DNA of 64,000 nt from Theocolax elegans (Eukaryota > Arthropoda > Insecta > Hymenoptera > Cerocephalidae): assembly GCA_026168455.1 (NCBI GenBank), contig CM047430.1, forward strand, positions 74,453,006 through 74,517,005, read 5' to 3'. The translations under genes were made by a program, and so were the position numbers. The notes under the pieces were generated by a model. That model saw only the letters and a list, made by a program, of their open reading frames with translations. It was not told the origin of the DNA and ran no database searches. Below are positions 26,701 to 37,920 of this stretch, piece after piece (the stretch's first letter is position 1; every line of letters begins with the position of its first letter).

Positions 26701-27990
26701 AATCCAGGAGAAATAAGAATCAATAACAAAAACGGAAAAATGCATTTTGCTATGGTGTTATGTGACGAAGAGCGACTGAGTACTTCAGAAATTATTAATA
26801 ATCTAAAAACGAATCTATTGAATTTGAAAAACATTATATTAAAAGAAAAATTACGTTCAATAAGTATCGCGAAGAGCGAATTTATTGAAAACGTTTCATG
26901 GAACGAAATATTGAAACAAATAAGTATAACTCTACGAAAAATTAATGTAAAAATAATTATTTGTTTAGGATTCATAAAATGTGTGGAGGAGAGTAATAGG
27001 GAAAATATTATTCGCGAAATGCACGAGACTGCTTGTGCAGGGCATAAAGGGGTAACAAAAACCTATAAACGTATAAAACAACGTTTTTATTGGCCAGATA
27101 TTAAAAAAAACGTACAAAACTACATTAGACATTGTTTAACTTGCCAACTAAAAAAATTGGTTCGTGTTAAAACTAAACAACGTATGATAATAACAGATAC
27201 TCCGTACTCGGCTATGGAATCCATATCGGTTGATCTTGTGGGACCATTTCCCAGATCTCGAAATAATAACAATAATATATTAACCATTTAATGTAACCTT
27301 TCAAAACACTGTATGGCGATACCCATACCAGACGCGACCGCGGCAACGATCGCCGAAGCGTTTGTCCGTCGACATTTTTCAATTTTTAGCGCCCCATTGT
27401 TAATTATCTCCGACCAAGGTACCTCATTTTTAAGTAGTCTGATGAGAGATGTAGCGAAAATTTTTAAGATTAAAAAAGTTAAAACCACGGCTTATCACCC
27501 TTAGTCCAACTCCGTTGAGCGTTTTCATAGCAGCTTAGCAGATTATTTAAAAACAATGATAGAAAGAAATGACGCATGGGATGATCTCTACACACCTTTT
27601 GAAATTGTTTTTGCACGAAAAGCGCGACTACGATCAAACGAATCTTTAGACGCACGAGAACGAGTTCCAACGTATGATGATTACATTATAAATTTACGAC
27701 AACGTTTAAACGAAATACAGGGAAGCGCACGAGAAAAATTAATAGCCTCTGAACATAGGTCGAAATTCTATTACGACAGGAAAGCCAATCATCAAGAATT
27801 TCAGGCAGGGGATAATATCTGGTTATTAAAAGGAGGGAAGAAATACAAACTAGGCGATCAATATACTGGACCACATCGGATTTTAGAAATAGTTAATAAC
27901 AAGGGAAATGTAAAAATAGAGCTAGCTCATAATAAAACAAAAATAGTGCATGTTAATAGGTTAAGATATTCATATATGGAGCCTTTGTAG
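26701..27990 (+). pseudogene. pol: Integrase of the gypsy pol, broken
   Basis: Same frame as the preceding ORF. The zinc-binding HHCC is present: His 27022 and 27043, Cys 27133 and 27142. Core catalytic residues are Asp 27232 (VDLVGPFP), Asp 27412 (SDQGTS) and Glu 27517 (SVERFH). The last spacing is 34 intervening residues rather than the standard 35, because one Gly codon before SVERFH is missing. Stops: TAA at 27289 and TAG at 27502, both readable as CAA/CAG changed by C-to-T. About 15 codons of the usual core end are missing before the segment YTPFEIVFARKAR. The C-terminal module GDQYTGPHRI (GPY/F-type) and the final stop at 27988-27990 are intact. Confidence 0.86.
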
Positions 27991-28045
27991 TGCTTAAACA
28001 TAGGTATATAATATACAATAGCCCCAATGTGCTTGAAAATGTGGA

Positions 28046-28046
28046 T

Positions 28047-28098
<52 letters not shown>
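28046..28098. repeat. (AC)n(AT)n microsatellite
   Basis: A run of AC dinucleotides passes into AT dinucleotides up to 28098. The AT tract resumes directly after 29600, so the solo LTR between them was inserted into this microsatellite. Confidence 0.95.
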
Positions 28099-28101
<3 letters not shown>

Positions 28102-29600
28102 AACGCTGCACTGGGGATCCGGGTGCAGGTTAATGAGGGTCAGCAAAGACTTAGTAATAAAATAGATATTTATTAAAATAATAAAAAATGAATAAGGGTG
28201 GGCGCCAGCCGCGTTAACTCTCGACGAATCTCGATAACACGCGGGTTATCGGTAAATACTTGGAGCCGTGTGCTACACTGCTCGTATTCCGGTTCGCTGG
28301 AGGGGAGAGGAAGGGGAAGGATGGGACGGACGGGATGCTCGCACGCACCTCCTGCGATACCCGGCGGTACCGTCAGCAGGGAAGTAATAGTTCACCAACC
28401 TTTTCGTCGTCTCCGGAACACCAGGTTGGGACGCTATTGCTCTCTCTCTCTTTCTCTCTCGCTTTGCTCACTCGTACTCGGTTTCTTAGCTTCGAGGCAC
28501 CAGACACTATTGGGCTATCGACAAGGAATTTGTCCGTTCAGGACGGCGGACCGTAGAGCTCTGCCTCTCGGCGTGCTCGAGAGCCCCGTGTTCGTACCGC
28601 GCGCCTGCGCAGTACGTACTCATGCGCGGCACCTCGATCTCGCGTCGTGCGAGCGTGTCGAGTGCCGCAGTGTTCAGGCTGTATCGGTACGAATCGGCTT
28701 TATGGGGCTGTATGCCGTGATGACCACCTGGTGCTGCTGCCGTCTCGGAGACGAGGTGCAACTTCTTCCCAGGTAACTAATAACTCATTAGCTATTAACT
28801 GCGTTCTTCAACGGGTACAACATGAGTTTCAGGTACGAAGCTCACTCGCCGTCGCTTGCTGCTTGAGGCCGAGTCACCCCTCTCTCTCCTCGACGACGTT
28901 GACCTCGCTGATGACTAGCCTCTTCGTCTACGGCTCTAGGTGGATATTTAGTCGTGAGGTTTACACACATGTGTGTGTTTGTATGCGTTATTGTCCGAGT
29001 TATCGGCTGTACACGTTGTTTGTGTACATTAACCTAACCTCAATTTACCCTATTATGTTCCTTGTACAGCTGTAGTAATTATATACAGCTGTACATATCT
29101 TTCCTTGTCTTTTGTCTTCTTGGCTATGGCTATTCATCCTCTTCCTTGCTCCTTACCCTATTGCTGTGTTTTTGTTCTTATAAACATCTCTTTTAGCTGT
29201 ATCTTGCTTGGCGTTGGAGGTTCTTCGGCTTCCTGCCTGGGTACCACCTCATCGCCTTGGCTGCTATGCTGTGAGGCTTCGGAGGGTCCTGGAGGCTTCG
29301 TAGTGATCGCCTCCCTTGACTATCCTGTTGGCTGTGCCAGACTCGGAGGAGCCCACCTGATCATCTGAGCTCGCTTAAGATCCTCATCGCCAGGACCACC
29401 TCAGTGTTGTGTGCTGTGCTTGGGAAAGGGTATTTAGACTGTGAGGGTAGGCAGGACGTAGTTAATGTGCGTGTAGGTAACTAGGAAGTAGTATATGGGT
29501 AGGTAGTATAGCTAGGGACTCGTTTAGCTTATCCGGGTAGGTAGGTGTTTGTCAGGGGTTCAGTCGCTCGCTCTTGACATGTGCAAAGCACATTGTCACA
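28099..29600. mobile_element. Solo LTR-like element 1 (about 1.5 kb)
   Basis: Begins TGTAACG and ends TTGTCACA (TG...CA ends). It is flanked by ATAT on both sides, a 4-bp target-site duplication within the AT microsatellite. It shares its first ~110 bp layout (TGTAACG, AATAAA-rich stretch, GGGCGCCAGCCGCG) and its last ~150 bp (GTGAGGGTAGG, CACTCGCT-like, TTGACA, CAAAG, final CACA) with the element at 31811-33090. The centre is GC-rich with a CT-rich patch and ORFs that match no protein I recognise. No PBS, gag or pol was seen, hence 'solo LTR'. The strand is not certain. Confidence 0.72.
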
Positions 29601-30124
29601 ATATATATATACATTTCTAAATAGGGGGTTATGTAGCCTCATGTGTTAAATCCCAATAACCCTATCCCTTTTCCACTCATTGTTAATATGGCAGGTTTAT
29701 GGAGCCGGGGCTCCATAATCTTTTCTGTCTCTTTTTATCGTACTAAAGTACGTATCTTCCCTCTCTGTCATGGGCGTCATAAACCCCGATATTTAAAATT
29801 ATTAAATTACGTATATAATATTATTTATATATATATATATAATTATATGGAAAGGTATTTATCTGAACTCTTTATTATTGATTTGCTTTATATTTTTAAA
29901 AATAAACTATCCCTCAGGTTATTGACTAAGACGGGGCCGTACTTACTTCTCAATTTTTCAACCCAAAAGAGTTGTAGACGACTGTCTATATAAGTCTCAA
30001 ATACCCACATAACCCTCATAAATAATAAACACTTTTGACTTTTTTTATGAAAAAACTATAAAAGCCTTATAATAATGCATCTTCTTTAGGATTATAACCA
30101 AAAAACGGGGTTACAAGGTCAAAT
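29601..30124. other. Gene-free AT-rich spacer
   Basis: Resumes the AT microsatellite, then AT-rich unique sequence. It contains a perfect 10-bp inverted repeat with a 2-nt loop at 29697-29718 (TTATGGAGCC / GGCTCCATAA) and a second short AT microsatellite near 29824-29840. No coding feature supported. Confidence 0.6.
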
Positions 30125-30383
30125 AACCGAGCGTTACTTGCTTTTTTCGCGTTTTGAAAACGCTTGACTTCATAGGCGTCACAACCGCACATGCGCATAG
30201 TGCGCCCGTTCGTTCAGCTAATTATTTACTATTGTTTCTAATTGATTCCCATTAATAAATACAAAGTTTGACGATTGTACAATTACGTACAGATAATGTA
30301 CATTTTTTTATTTACTCATAGTAGAGTTAAATATCAATGATTCGGAGGGTACAATTACTTTTTCCACAAATTCTGGTAATTAA
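30125..30383 (+). repeat. Left half of a ~520-bp repeat unit, split by the TTAA insertion
   Basis: Resembles the units at 37942-38935: a TTTTTTCG...TTTTGAAAACGC stretch, then a CGCACATGCGCA motif, and at 30340 ATTCGGAGGGTACAATT, which matches 38421 onward. It breaks off at TTAA (30380-30383) at the same place where the neighbouring unit continues with TTAATGATG (38467). Confidence 0.65.
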
Positions 30384-30949
30384 GGGGATGCCATACCCGA
30401 CGAAAAATTGTTGTGCAGGTCCGTGCGATCTGTTTTATCGATACCCTACATAAAATTAACCTAACAGAAAATATCTGTGGCACCCTCTGTATTATATACT
30501 AATACATATTTAGTTGCATGCCCACAGATGGCGCTAATAAGCGAAAATGTAACACAAGGTACAGAATACAACGCTGGTAAAAATTAATTACATTGTTGAT
30601 TGTAAAAAAATATATAACATTTACTGTAAAAGTAAATGTATAGTTTACTACAAAACTTATAAGTACATAATAGTATTGAATGTGTAGCCATTCTATTGAT
30701 TATAATTACAGTACCATAATATCTTACCTGCTGTAAGTTTTTTAATTTTAGTTTAAAGTAATAAAGTAAGACATATATATAAACAAATGTTTTTTTTACT
30801 GTATACAGCAATATTATCAAATGGCAAATTATATTTGCAAACTATTCTCCGATTATACATGTGTAATATAAATACACTGTTATAAATACAAAAAATTAAA
30901 GTATTAGCACATATGTACTAACTCTGCACTTTGCGTACACTTTGTTTGT

Positions 30950-31235
30950 ACTTTATTACTGTATTTGTACTTTATGGTAACATGTACTGTACGTACATTT
31001 TATATAGCAACGTGTACTGTATATACACTTTATGGTAACGTGAATTGTCCATACACTTTATGGTAGTGTGCAGTGTATGTACACTTTATGAAACGTGTAC
31101 TGTACGTACACTTTATATGGTACCGTGTACTGTACATACACTTTATGGTAACGTGTACTGTACGTACACTTTATGATAGCGTGTACTAGACGTACACTTT
31201 ATTGTTGCGTGTACTGCACGTACACTTTATAATAA
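30950..31235. repeat. 28-30-bp minisatellite with an internal palindrome
   Basis: About ten imperfect copies of ACGTGTACTGTACGTACACTTTATGGTA. Each copy contains GTGTAC-TGTAC-GTACAC, a 6-bp-arm inverted repeat with a 5-nt spacer. Spacing varies from 27 to 31 bp. Lies inside the TTAA-flanked insertion, left of the 276-bp satellite. Confidence 0.88.
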
Positions 31236-31669
31236 CGAAATGTCAGTCGGTATTGTCCTTTTCAATTTACACTTTGATTTGCATTGCAATGTAATTGAAA
31301 TTTTTGATTTATAATAGATTATAACTAAAGTTTAATTTTCATTGCCATCGTTTAAACACATATGTACTTTGTATACTTTAAAATGGAGTTTTAATTGTTA
31401 AAGTTTTCAATATCTTCTAATATTAATAAACTATTTATTTTCCCACAATGTCCACAATTATCTAAACTAATTAGTATGTTTAATTCAATATTTTAACCAC
31501 TATTAAATCAAGTACTGAGTAAAACAGTTATTGATGACCCACAAGAAAATCTAGTTCTAGGGAGGCCGTTGAGTACAATTGCAAATATGTTTTATTTATC
31601 CTGAATTTATATATATATATATATCATAACCTAACATAACTTAATAGAAGTGCAACTTGAAATCGTAGT

Positions 31670-31763
31670 CCGTTTGCCAAGTGTAGGAAGTGCGTGTGAT
31701 CGTCGAGCCGAACTGTGCACGCCCCTCTAGAGGGAACCGTCGTCTGCTAGTTTCTAACAAGCT
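31670..31763. repeat. Diverged 276-bp satellite monomer fragment (left of solo LTR 2)
   Basis: Closely similar to 33226-33317. Both align to the hairpin part of the 276-bp monomer (GTAGGAAGTGCG for ATAGGAGGTGCG; TGCACGCCCCTCT for TGCTCGCACCTCCT; CCGTCGTCTGCTAG for CCGCCGCTTTAGAC). The two copies are 1556 bp apart; after removing the solo LTR and one target duplication the spacing is 272 bp, the satellite period. The palindrome is largely lost. Confidence 0.65.
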
Positions 31764-31810
31764 TAATCGAGATATGACTATTCATGTAAAATTGTTTAGT
31801 ATCTACATTT

Positions 31811-33090
31811 TGTAACGGTCACGCTGGGGACTAAATCAATAAAAATGGTAATAATTTATTATAATAATAGATAAAAAGGTTTGGGCGCCAGCCGCGTATA
31901 ATCGCGGTGAATTAATAATACGATTCCTCGGCTGCGTACGAGCTGCGACGGTTTGTTGCGCGGGAAAAGGTTGAGAAGGGAGAGATATGGGAAGCACACT
32001 TACCAAAGACGTAATGAATGCAGTTCACCTGCTGCTTTCCTCACACACACACGCACAAGCTAATGTTGTCAATGTGTCGCGAAGAAGTACCGAACAGCTC
32101 TCTCGAGTTTCCGCTAGTTCGCTGCTTCGCTGGTCGGGCCCGACGTGCGCGCGCAGCTTCTCGCATGTCGACTGTCGGCCGCCGTCGTCTGCGCGCATCA
32201 TACAGTGAGTGCTCTCAGCTATGCGACGTATACGATGCATACGACGAAGACAGCTTCCCCTGTTGGCTGCTTTTTTGATTCGAGGTGAACGCTGTTTCTG
32301 GTGATGCTGTGCTCGAGGTAACAATTATATATCGTTCCGTATTATCTTGCTTATCGGCTAATTAGTTCCTATTTGTTACAGGTTTACGGGACGGCCGATA
32401 TCGGATCTTTGCTCTCTATCGCTCTCACGGCGCTCGATCAGCTGTTACGCGTCGGGCCAACTGCTGCAGAGTATCGGGATTGTACAATTGATGCGAGGAT
32501 TACATGATGCTTCTAAAGATAATAACTAACTTCTGAGGGAGTGTTTATTGTATTAGAATATCTAGTATTTGAGGGTTATGGTAATGTTATGATTACATAA
32601 CCCCACCTGCCAATCCTTTCCTTACATGTAACTGCCAGTACGTTTATACAGCTACACGATTCCTTGTGTCCTTCTAATTAAGACAACGCCTAATTAACTA
32701 ATTATTACAGAGGTTGGGAAATATTCTATGCTGCTGTTCGGTGCTGTTGGGAGTTCCATATTGGTCTTTGTTGTTGCTGAAGGTTTGCTGCTAGATTATT
32801 CTACTGATCCTGGAGGCAGTCCGATGTTATGAGATGCCTCTCCTAATCATTGATGTACCTTCCTAGAGAGATACGATGTGAGAGCAGGTTCATCGTATGC
32901 CAGTCATTATTTTACTGTGCTGCTTGTGTGCTAGCGGTTAGTGTTGGGTTCATAGGATGGCTGGGGTACATTTAGGTATGTTTTAGTGTAGGTGAAATAT
33001 GTGCATAGTATTGTGAGGGTAGGTAGGATAGTTTAGGTTGAAACTCACTCGCTTATTAACACATTGACAAGTACAAAGTACCTTATCACA
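31811..33090. mobile_element. Solo LTR-like element 2 (1.28 kb)
   Basis: Starts TGTAACGG, ends CTTATCACA, flanked by ATTT on each side (31807-31810 and 33091-33094), a 4-bp target-site duplication. Related to element 1 at both termini and around GGGCGCCAGCCGCG (31885 onward). No internal retrotransposon genes. It sits inside the edge of the 276-bp satellite within the TTAA-flanked insertion, so it is younger than both. Confidence 0.78.
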
Positions 33091-33225
33091 ATTTAAATAT
33101 GAGTACGCATTTTTATAAATATAAATCATTATTAAATGTTTAAAAATCTATGAAAAGTTAAAGTTTTTTAATAAACCGATTATTAATTTCGTATACCCAG
33201 ATAAATAGCTGTAGGTCGTTGTTAT

Positions 33226-33317
33226 CCGTTTACCGAGTGTAGGAAGTGAGTGTGCTCGTCAAGTCGAGCTGTGCAAGCATCTTCTAGAGAGAACCGTCAT
33301 GTGAGAGTCTAACAAGC
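33226..33317. repeat. Diverged 276-bp satellite monomer fragment (right of solo LTR 2)
   Basis: Partner of 31670-31763: the stretch GTGTAGGAAGTG is at 33237 here and at 31681 in the other copy, and AACAAGCT ends both. See that entry for the alignment to the 276-bp satellite. Confidence 0.65.
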
Positions 33318-34090
33318 TCGGAGCAAAACCACTTATTTACAATTTTAATAATTTCATATAATGTTACATATTGTGGTACATTCCATGAATTTGGTCATTT
33401 TTTTAAACTTCATGTAATTTGCAGAAAAAAAGAACTTTTATGTACTTACAATAAATCAGTCAATTTTGAGTTAGAAAAGATTAACAGTTAAGAAAAAAAA
33501 TGAACAAATTACCGAGTTTGGTGATTAAAAAATTAGACCACTATATCCAAAACATGTAGAAAAAGGCATTCTCAAATGTTACAGAATCCCAAAAATATTT
33601 TATCTCGATCTCGATTTGATAAAGAATTGCCTATACATATATTAATAATGGTTTTATGAATATTTCGTGCAGGGAAATTTTAACATTCTCAGATAATTGT
33701 ACATAGTTTATACATGTATGTATATAGTTTAAAAATACTACCTAATTTAATTAGGTTTAATATTATAGATTTTGCTTTTTACATTTTGTACAATAATATA
33801 CACTTTTAGATACAAATTTTTAATTGTTAATTCTATATTCATGTTTGTTTAATTATGTTTCTTGTTTATTATTAACCAATAATTGTCGAAAATTATTGTT
33901 TACGCCATTTTATATTCTTGTAAAATAATAGATTCATTTTAAATTTCATAAGCTAAATAACTAAACTATCAATACCATTGTACTGCATTGATAGGTAATG
34001 TACATGATTTAACGTAATGTATTTAAATGCATTTAAAGTAGGAAGCCCAAGTGCCTTACGAAATACGTAATGTTGGCGACTTGTACATAT
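33318..34090. other. AT-rich gene-free spacer inside the TTAA insertion
   Basis: No ORF or RNA gene supported. Near 34035-34105 a degenerate satellite monomer begins (GTAGGAAG..., then ATAGACTCCGC at 34105), the transition into the regular array. Confidence 0.55.
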
Positions 34091-34104
34091 GCGAATAAAC
34101 GATA

Positions 34105-37100
34105 GACTCCGCTAGGATATACGTGCACAGATAAACTCTAATTTTGTACTTGTTACACACTTAAAATATATATTAATAATATGAATCTACCCCGTCCTCA
34201 AACTGTCAATAATTTAAATAATTGTTATAAAACAAATATTGCACCCAACATTGTGTGTCGGCATAATACAATGTATTTGAAAGAATAGGAGGTGCGAGCT
34301 GCAGACGGCCCAAATCGATGCTCGCACCTCCTATAGAATCCAACGCTATAGACTTAGAGAGGTTATGATTGAATTCGTATTTTTCAAATGTTAACTATAT
34401 TAGAATGTAAACTCTAATTTTGTAATTGTTATACATTTTAAATGTTAATTATTAATATGCCTCTACCCCGTCCTCGAACTGTCAATAATTTAAATAATTG
34501 TAATTAAAGATATATTGCACCCAACATTGAGTGTCGGTATAATACAATGTATTTGAAAGTATAGGAGGTGCGAGCTGCAGACGGCCCGAATCGTTGCTCG
34601 CACCTCCTATAGAATCCAACGCTATAGACTGAGAGAGGTAATGATTGAATTCGTATTTTTCAAATGTTAACTATATTATCATGTAAACTCTATTTTTGTA
34701 ATTGTTATACATTTTAAATGTTAATTATTAATATGCCTCTACCCCGTCCTCGAGCTGTCAATAATTTAAATAATTGTAATTAAAGATATATTGCACCCAA
34801 CATTGAGTGTCGGTATAATACAATGTATTTGAAAGTATAGCAGGTGCGAGCTGCAGACGGCCCGAATCGGTGCTCGCACCTCCTATAGACTCCGCCGCTT
34901 TAGACTGAGAGAGGTTATGTTATCTTTCGTATTTTTCAAATGTTAACGCTAATTTAACATAAACTCTAATTTTGTACATGTTATACACTTTAAATATTTA
35001 TTGATAATATGTCTCTACCCCGTCCTCGTGCTGTCATTAATTTAAATAATTGTAATTAAAGATATATTGCACCCAACATTGAGTGTCGGTATAATACAAT
35101 GGATTTGAAAGTATAGGAGGTGCGAGCTGCAGACGGCCCGAATCGTTGCTCGCACCTCCTATAGACTCCGCCGCTTTAGACTGAGAGAGGTTACGTTTTC
35201 TTTCGTATTTTTCAAATGTTAACTGTTATACACTTTAAATATTTATTGATAATATGTCTCCACCCCGTCCTCGAGCTGTCAATAATTTAAATAATTGTAA
35301 TTAAAGATATATTGCACCCAACATTGAGTGTCGGTATAATACAATGTATTTGAAAGTATAGGAGGTGCGAGCTGCAGACGGCCCGAATCGGTGCTCGCAC
35401 CTCCTATAGACTCCGCCGCTTTAGACTGAGAGAGGTTATGTTATCTTTCGTATTTTTCAAATGTTAACGCTAATTTAACATAAACTCTAATTTTGTACAT
35501 GTTATACACTTTAAATATTTATTGATAATATGTCTCTACCCCGTCCTCGTGCTGTCATTAATTTAAATAATTGTAATTAAAGATATATTGCACCCAACAT
35601 TGAGTGTCGGTATAATACAATGGATTTGAAAGTATAGGAGGTGCGAGCTGCAGACGGCCCGAATCGTTGCTCGCACCTCCTATAGACTCCGCCGCTTTAG
35701 ACTGAGAGAGGTTACGTTTTCTTTCGTATTTTTCAAATGTTAACGCTAATTTAACGTAAACTCTAATTTTGTACATGTTATACACTTTAAATATTTATTG
35801 ATAATATGTCCCACCCCGTCCTCGTGCTGTCATTAATTTAACTAATTGTAATTAAAGATCTATTGCACCCATCATTGAGTGTCGGTATAATACAATGTAT
35901 TTGAAAGTATAGGAGGTGCGAGCTGCAGATGGCCCGAATCTTTGCTCGCACCTCCTATAGACTCCGCCGCTTTAGACTGAGAGAGGTTACGTTTTCTTTC
36001 GTATTTTTCAAATGTTAACGCTAATTTGACGTAAACTCTAATTTTGTACATGTTATACACTTTAAATATTTATTGATAATATGCCTCTACCCCGTCCTCG
36101 TGCTGTCATTAATTTAAATAATTGTAATTAAAGATCTATTGCACCCATCATTGAGTGTCGGTATAATACAATGGATTTGAAAGTATAGGAGGTGCGAGCT
36201 GCAGACGGCCCGAATCGGTGCTCGCACCTCCTATAGACTCCGCCGCTTTAGGACTGAGAGAGGTTATGTTTATCTTTCGTATTTTTCAAAATGTTAATCG
36301 CTAATATAACATTAAACTCTAATTTTGTACATGATATACACTTTAAATATTTATTGATAATATGCCTCTACCCCGTCCTGAGCTGTCATTAATTTAAATA
36401 ATTGTAATTAAAGATATATTGCACCCAACATTGAGTGTCGGTATAATACAATGGATTTGAAAGTATAGGAGGTGCGAGCTGCAGACGGCCCGAATCGTTG
36501 CTCGCACCTCCTATAGGACTCCGCCGCTTTAGACTGAGAGAGGTTACGTTTTCTTTCGTATTTTTCAATGTTAACGCTAATTTAACGTAAATACATGTTT
36601 ATACACTTACCCATCATTGAGTGTCGGTATAATACAATGTATTTGAAAGTATAGGAGGTGCGAGCTGCAGACTGGCCCGAATCGTTGCTCGCACCTCCTA
36701 TAGACTCCGCCGCTTTAGACTGAGAGAGGTTATGTTATCTTTCGTATTTTTCAAATGTTAACGCTAATTTAACATAAACTCTAATTTTGTACATGATATA
36801 CACTTTAAATATTTATTGATAATATGCCTCTACCCCGTCCTCGTGCTGTCATTAATTTAAATAATTGTAATTAAAGATCTATTGCACCCATCATTGAGTG
36901 TCGGTATAATACAATGTATTTGAAAGTATAGGAGGTGCGAGCTGCATACGGCCCGAATCGGTGCTCGCACCTCCTATAGACTCCGCCGCTTTAGACTGAG
37001 AGAGGTTACTTTTTTCTTTCGTATTTTTCAAATGTTATCGCTAATTAACAGTAACTCTAATTTTGTACATAGTTATACACTTTAATATTTATTGATAATA

Positions 37101-37260
37101 TGTCCCTACCCCGTCCTCGTGCTGTCATTAATTTAAATAATTGTAATTAAAGATCTATTGCACCCATCATTGAGTGTCGGCATAATACAATGTATTTGAA
37201 AGTATAGGAGGTGCGAGCTGCAGATGGCCCGAATCGTTGCTCGCACCTCCTATAGAATCC
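34105..37260. repeat. 276-bp satellite with a 15-bp-arm hairpin in every monomer
   Basis: Twelve monomers can be indexed by the hairpin ATAGGAGGTGCGAGC-(20 nt)-GCTCGCACCTCCTAT, starting at 34285, 34561, 34837, 35113, 35358, 35634, 35909, 36185, 36465, 36651, 36928 and 37204. The period is 276 bp except where deletions shorten it to 245 or 186 bp. Arms are perfect in nearly all copies (the 34837 copy has one mismatch), and the ~20-nt loop (TGCAGACGGCCCGAATCG plus two or so bases) is also conserved. The rest of the monomer is AT-rich and more variable. Some dimeric higher-order structure is present (34837/35358 and 35113/35634, each 521 bp apart). Confidence 0.93.
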
Positions 37261-37689
37261 GTCGTCTATTTGTGCGGAAACGTTTAGCATCGCCACCTAT
37301 TGATTCTATTTCTAACTACGTAGCTAAAGTTTTTCTTACTCTTCCGTCTGCTAAATTACATATTTTTAGAAAGAATGTATATCGTTTTTATTTTTCGTTT
37401 AATTTTTTAATCGATTATCTATTCTTCTGTATTTTACTGAAAAATGATTCTAAGTTAATGTAAAATATTGCCTCTACTTCATTTTTTGTTGTTTTTAATT
37501 GCATTTTATATTTATTTTCATCGTAAATATGTAGAACGAGCTTCCCAACGTGTTTGTATCAATCGTATTTTTCAATTTTTTTCTTCGTTGTGCACTTTTG
37601 ACTGTTTTTTTTAGTGTTCCAACATTTATCAATATCGTGAAATTGTGCGTCTGCACTTTATTTGTTAGAAAGTAATCCAGTTTTTGTAA

Positions 37690-37920
37690 AATTCTATCTA
37701 CTCGTTGTTGCCTGTTAACTAAGTGAGGTTATGTTTGAGGTCGTATTTTTCAATTTCTAAGAGCATTTTAACATAATTCAAACTTTTGTACTTATAATTT
37801 ATGTAATATATGCATTACAAATATGGCTCCACTGCGTTTATAATTTGTCATTGTATTAAATAATAGTAATAGGAGAAACAGTGCATGTAATATACGGGTG
37901 TCGGCATAGTAGGATTTAAT
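37690..37920. repeat. Diverged terminal monomer of the 276-bp satellite
   Basis: Alignable to the non-hairpin part of the monomer: GAGGTTATGTT, CGTATTTTTCAA, CATTTTAACATAA, TTTTGTAC, then GTGTCGGCATA. It is followed within 10 bp by the right inverted end of the TTAA insertion, so the satellite family reaches the transposon end. 37261-37689 is AT-rich sequence with no supported gene. Confidence 0.7.

Larger units (their letters stand above)
21015..27990 (+). mobile_element. Decayed Ty3/gypsy LTR retrotransposon (internal part)
   Basis: Domain order gag, protease, RT, RNase H, integrase defines Ty3/gypsy rather than Ty1/copia. There is no env-like ORF. At least eight in-frame stops, several frameshifts, a mutated RT active site and two deletions show it is not autonomous. 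No 3' LTR is found between 27991 and the microsatellite at 28046, so the element is truncated or rearranged on its right side. Confidence 0.85.

Noticed and set aside
28198..29368. ORFs of 80-190 codons inside solo LTR 1
   Set aside because: GC-rich sequence keeps frames open by chance; overlapping ORFs on both strands and no recognisable domain.
29624..30020. Possible small transposon with GGGTTATGT inverted ends
   Set aside because: Only about 9 bp of inverted similarity (29629 and 30003) and no convincing target duplication.
31987..32324. Overlapping ORFs inside solo LTR 2
   Set aside because: Arg/Ser-rich products of a GC-rich stretch, open on both strands; no domain and LTR context.
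35558..36060. Repeated minus-strand ORF in the 276-bp satellite (62-75 codons)
   Set aside because: Present in only some monomers, destroyed by indels in others, and follows the satellite period.
37224..37463. 79-codon ORF at the right edge of the 276-bp satellite
   Set aside because: Begins inside the hairpin and runs into AT-rich DNA; no homology recognised.
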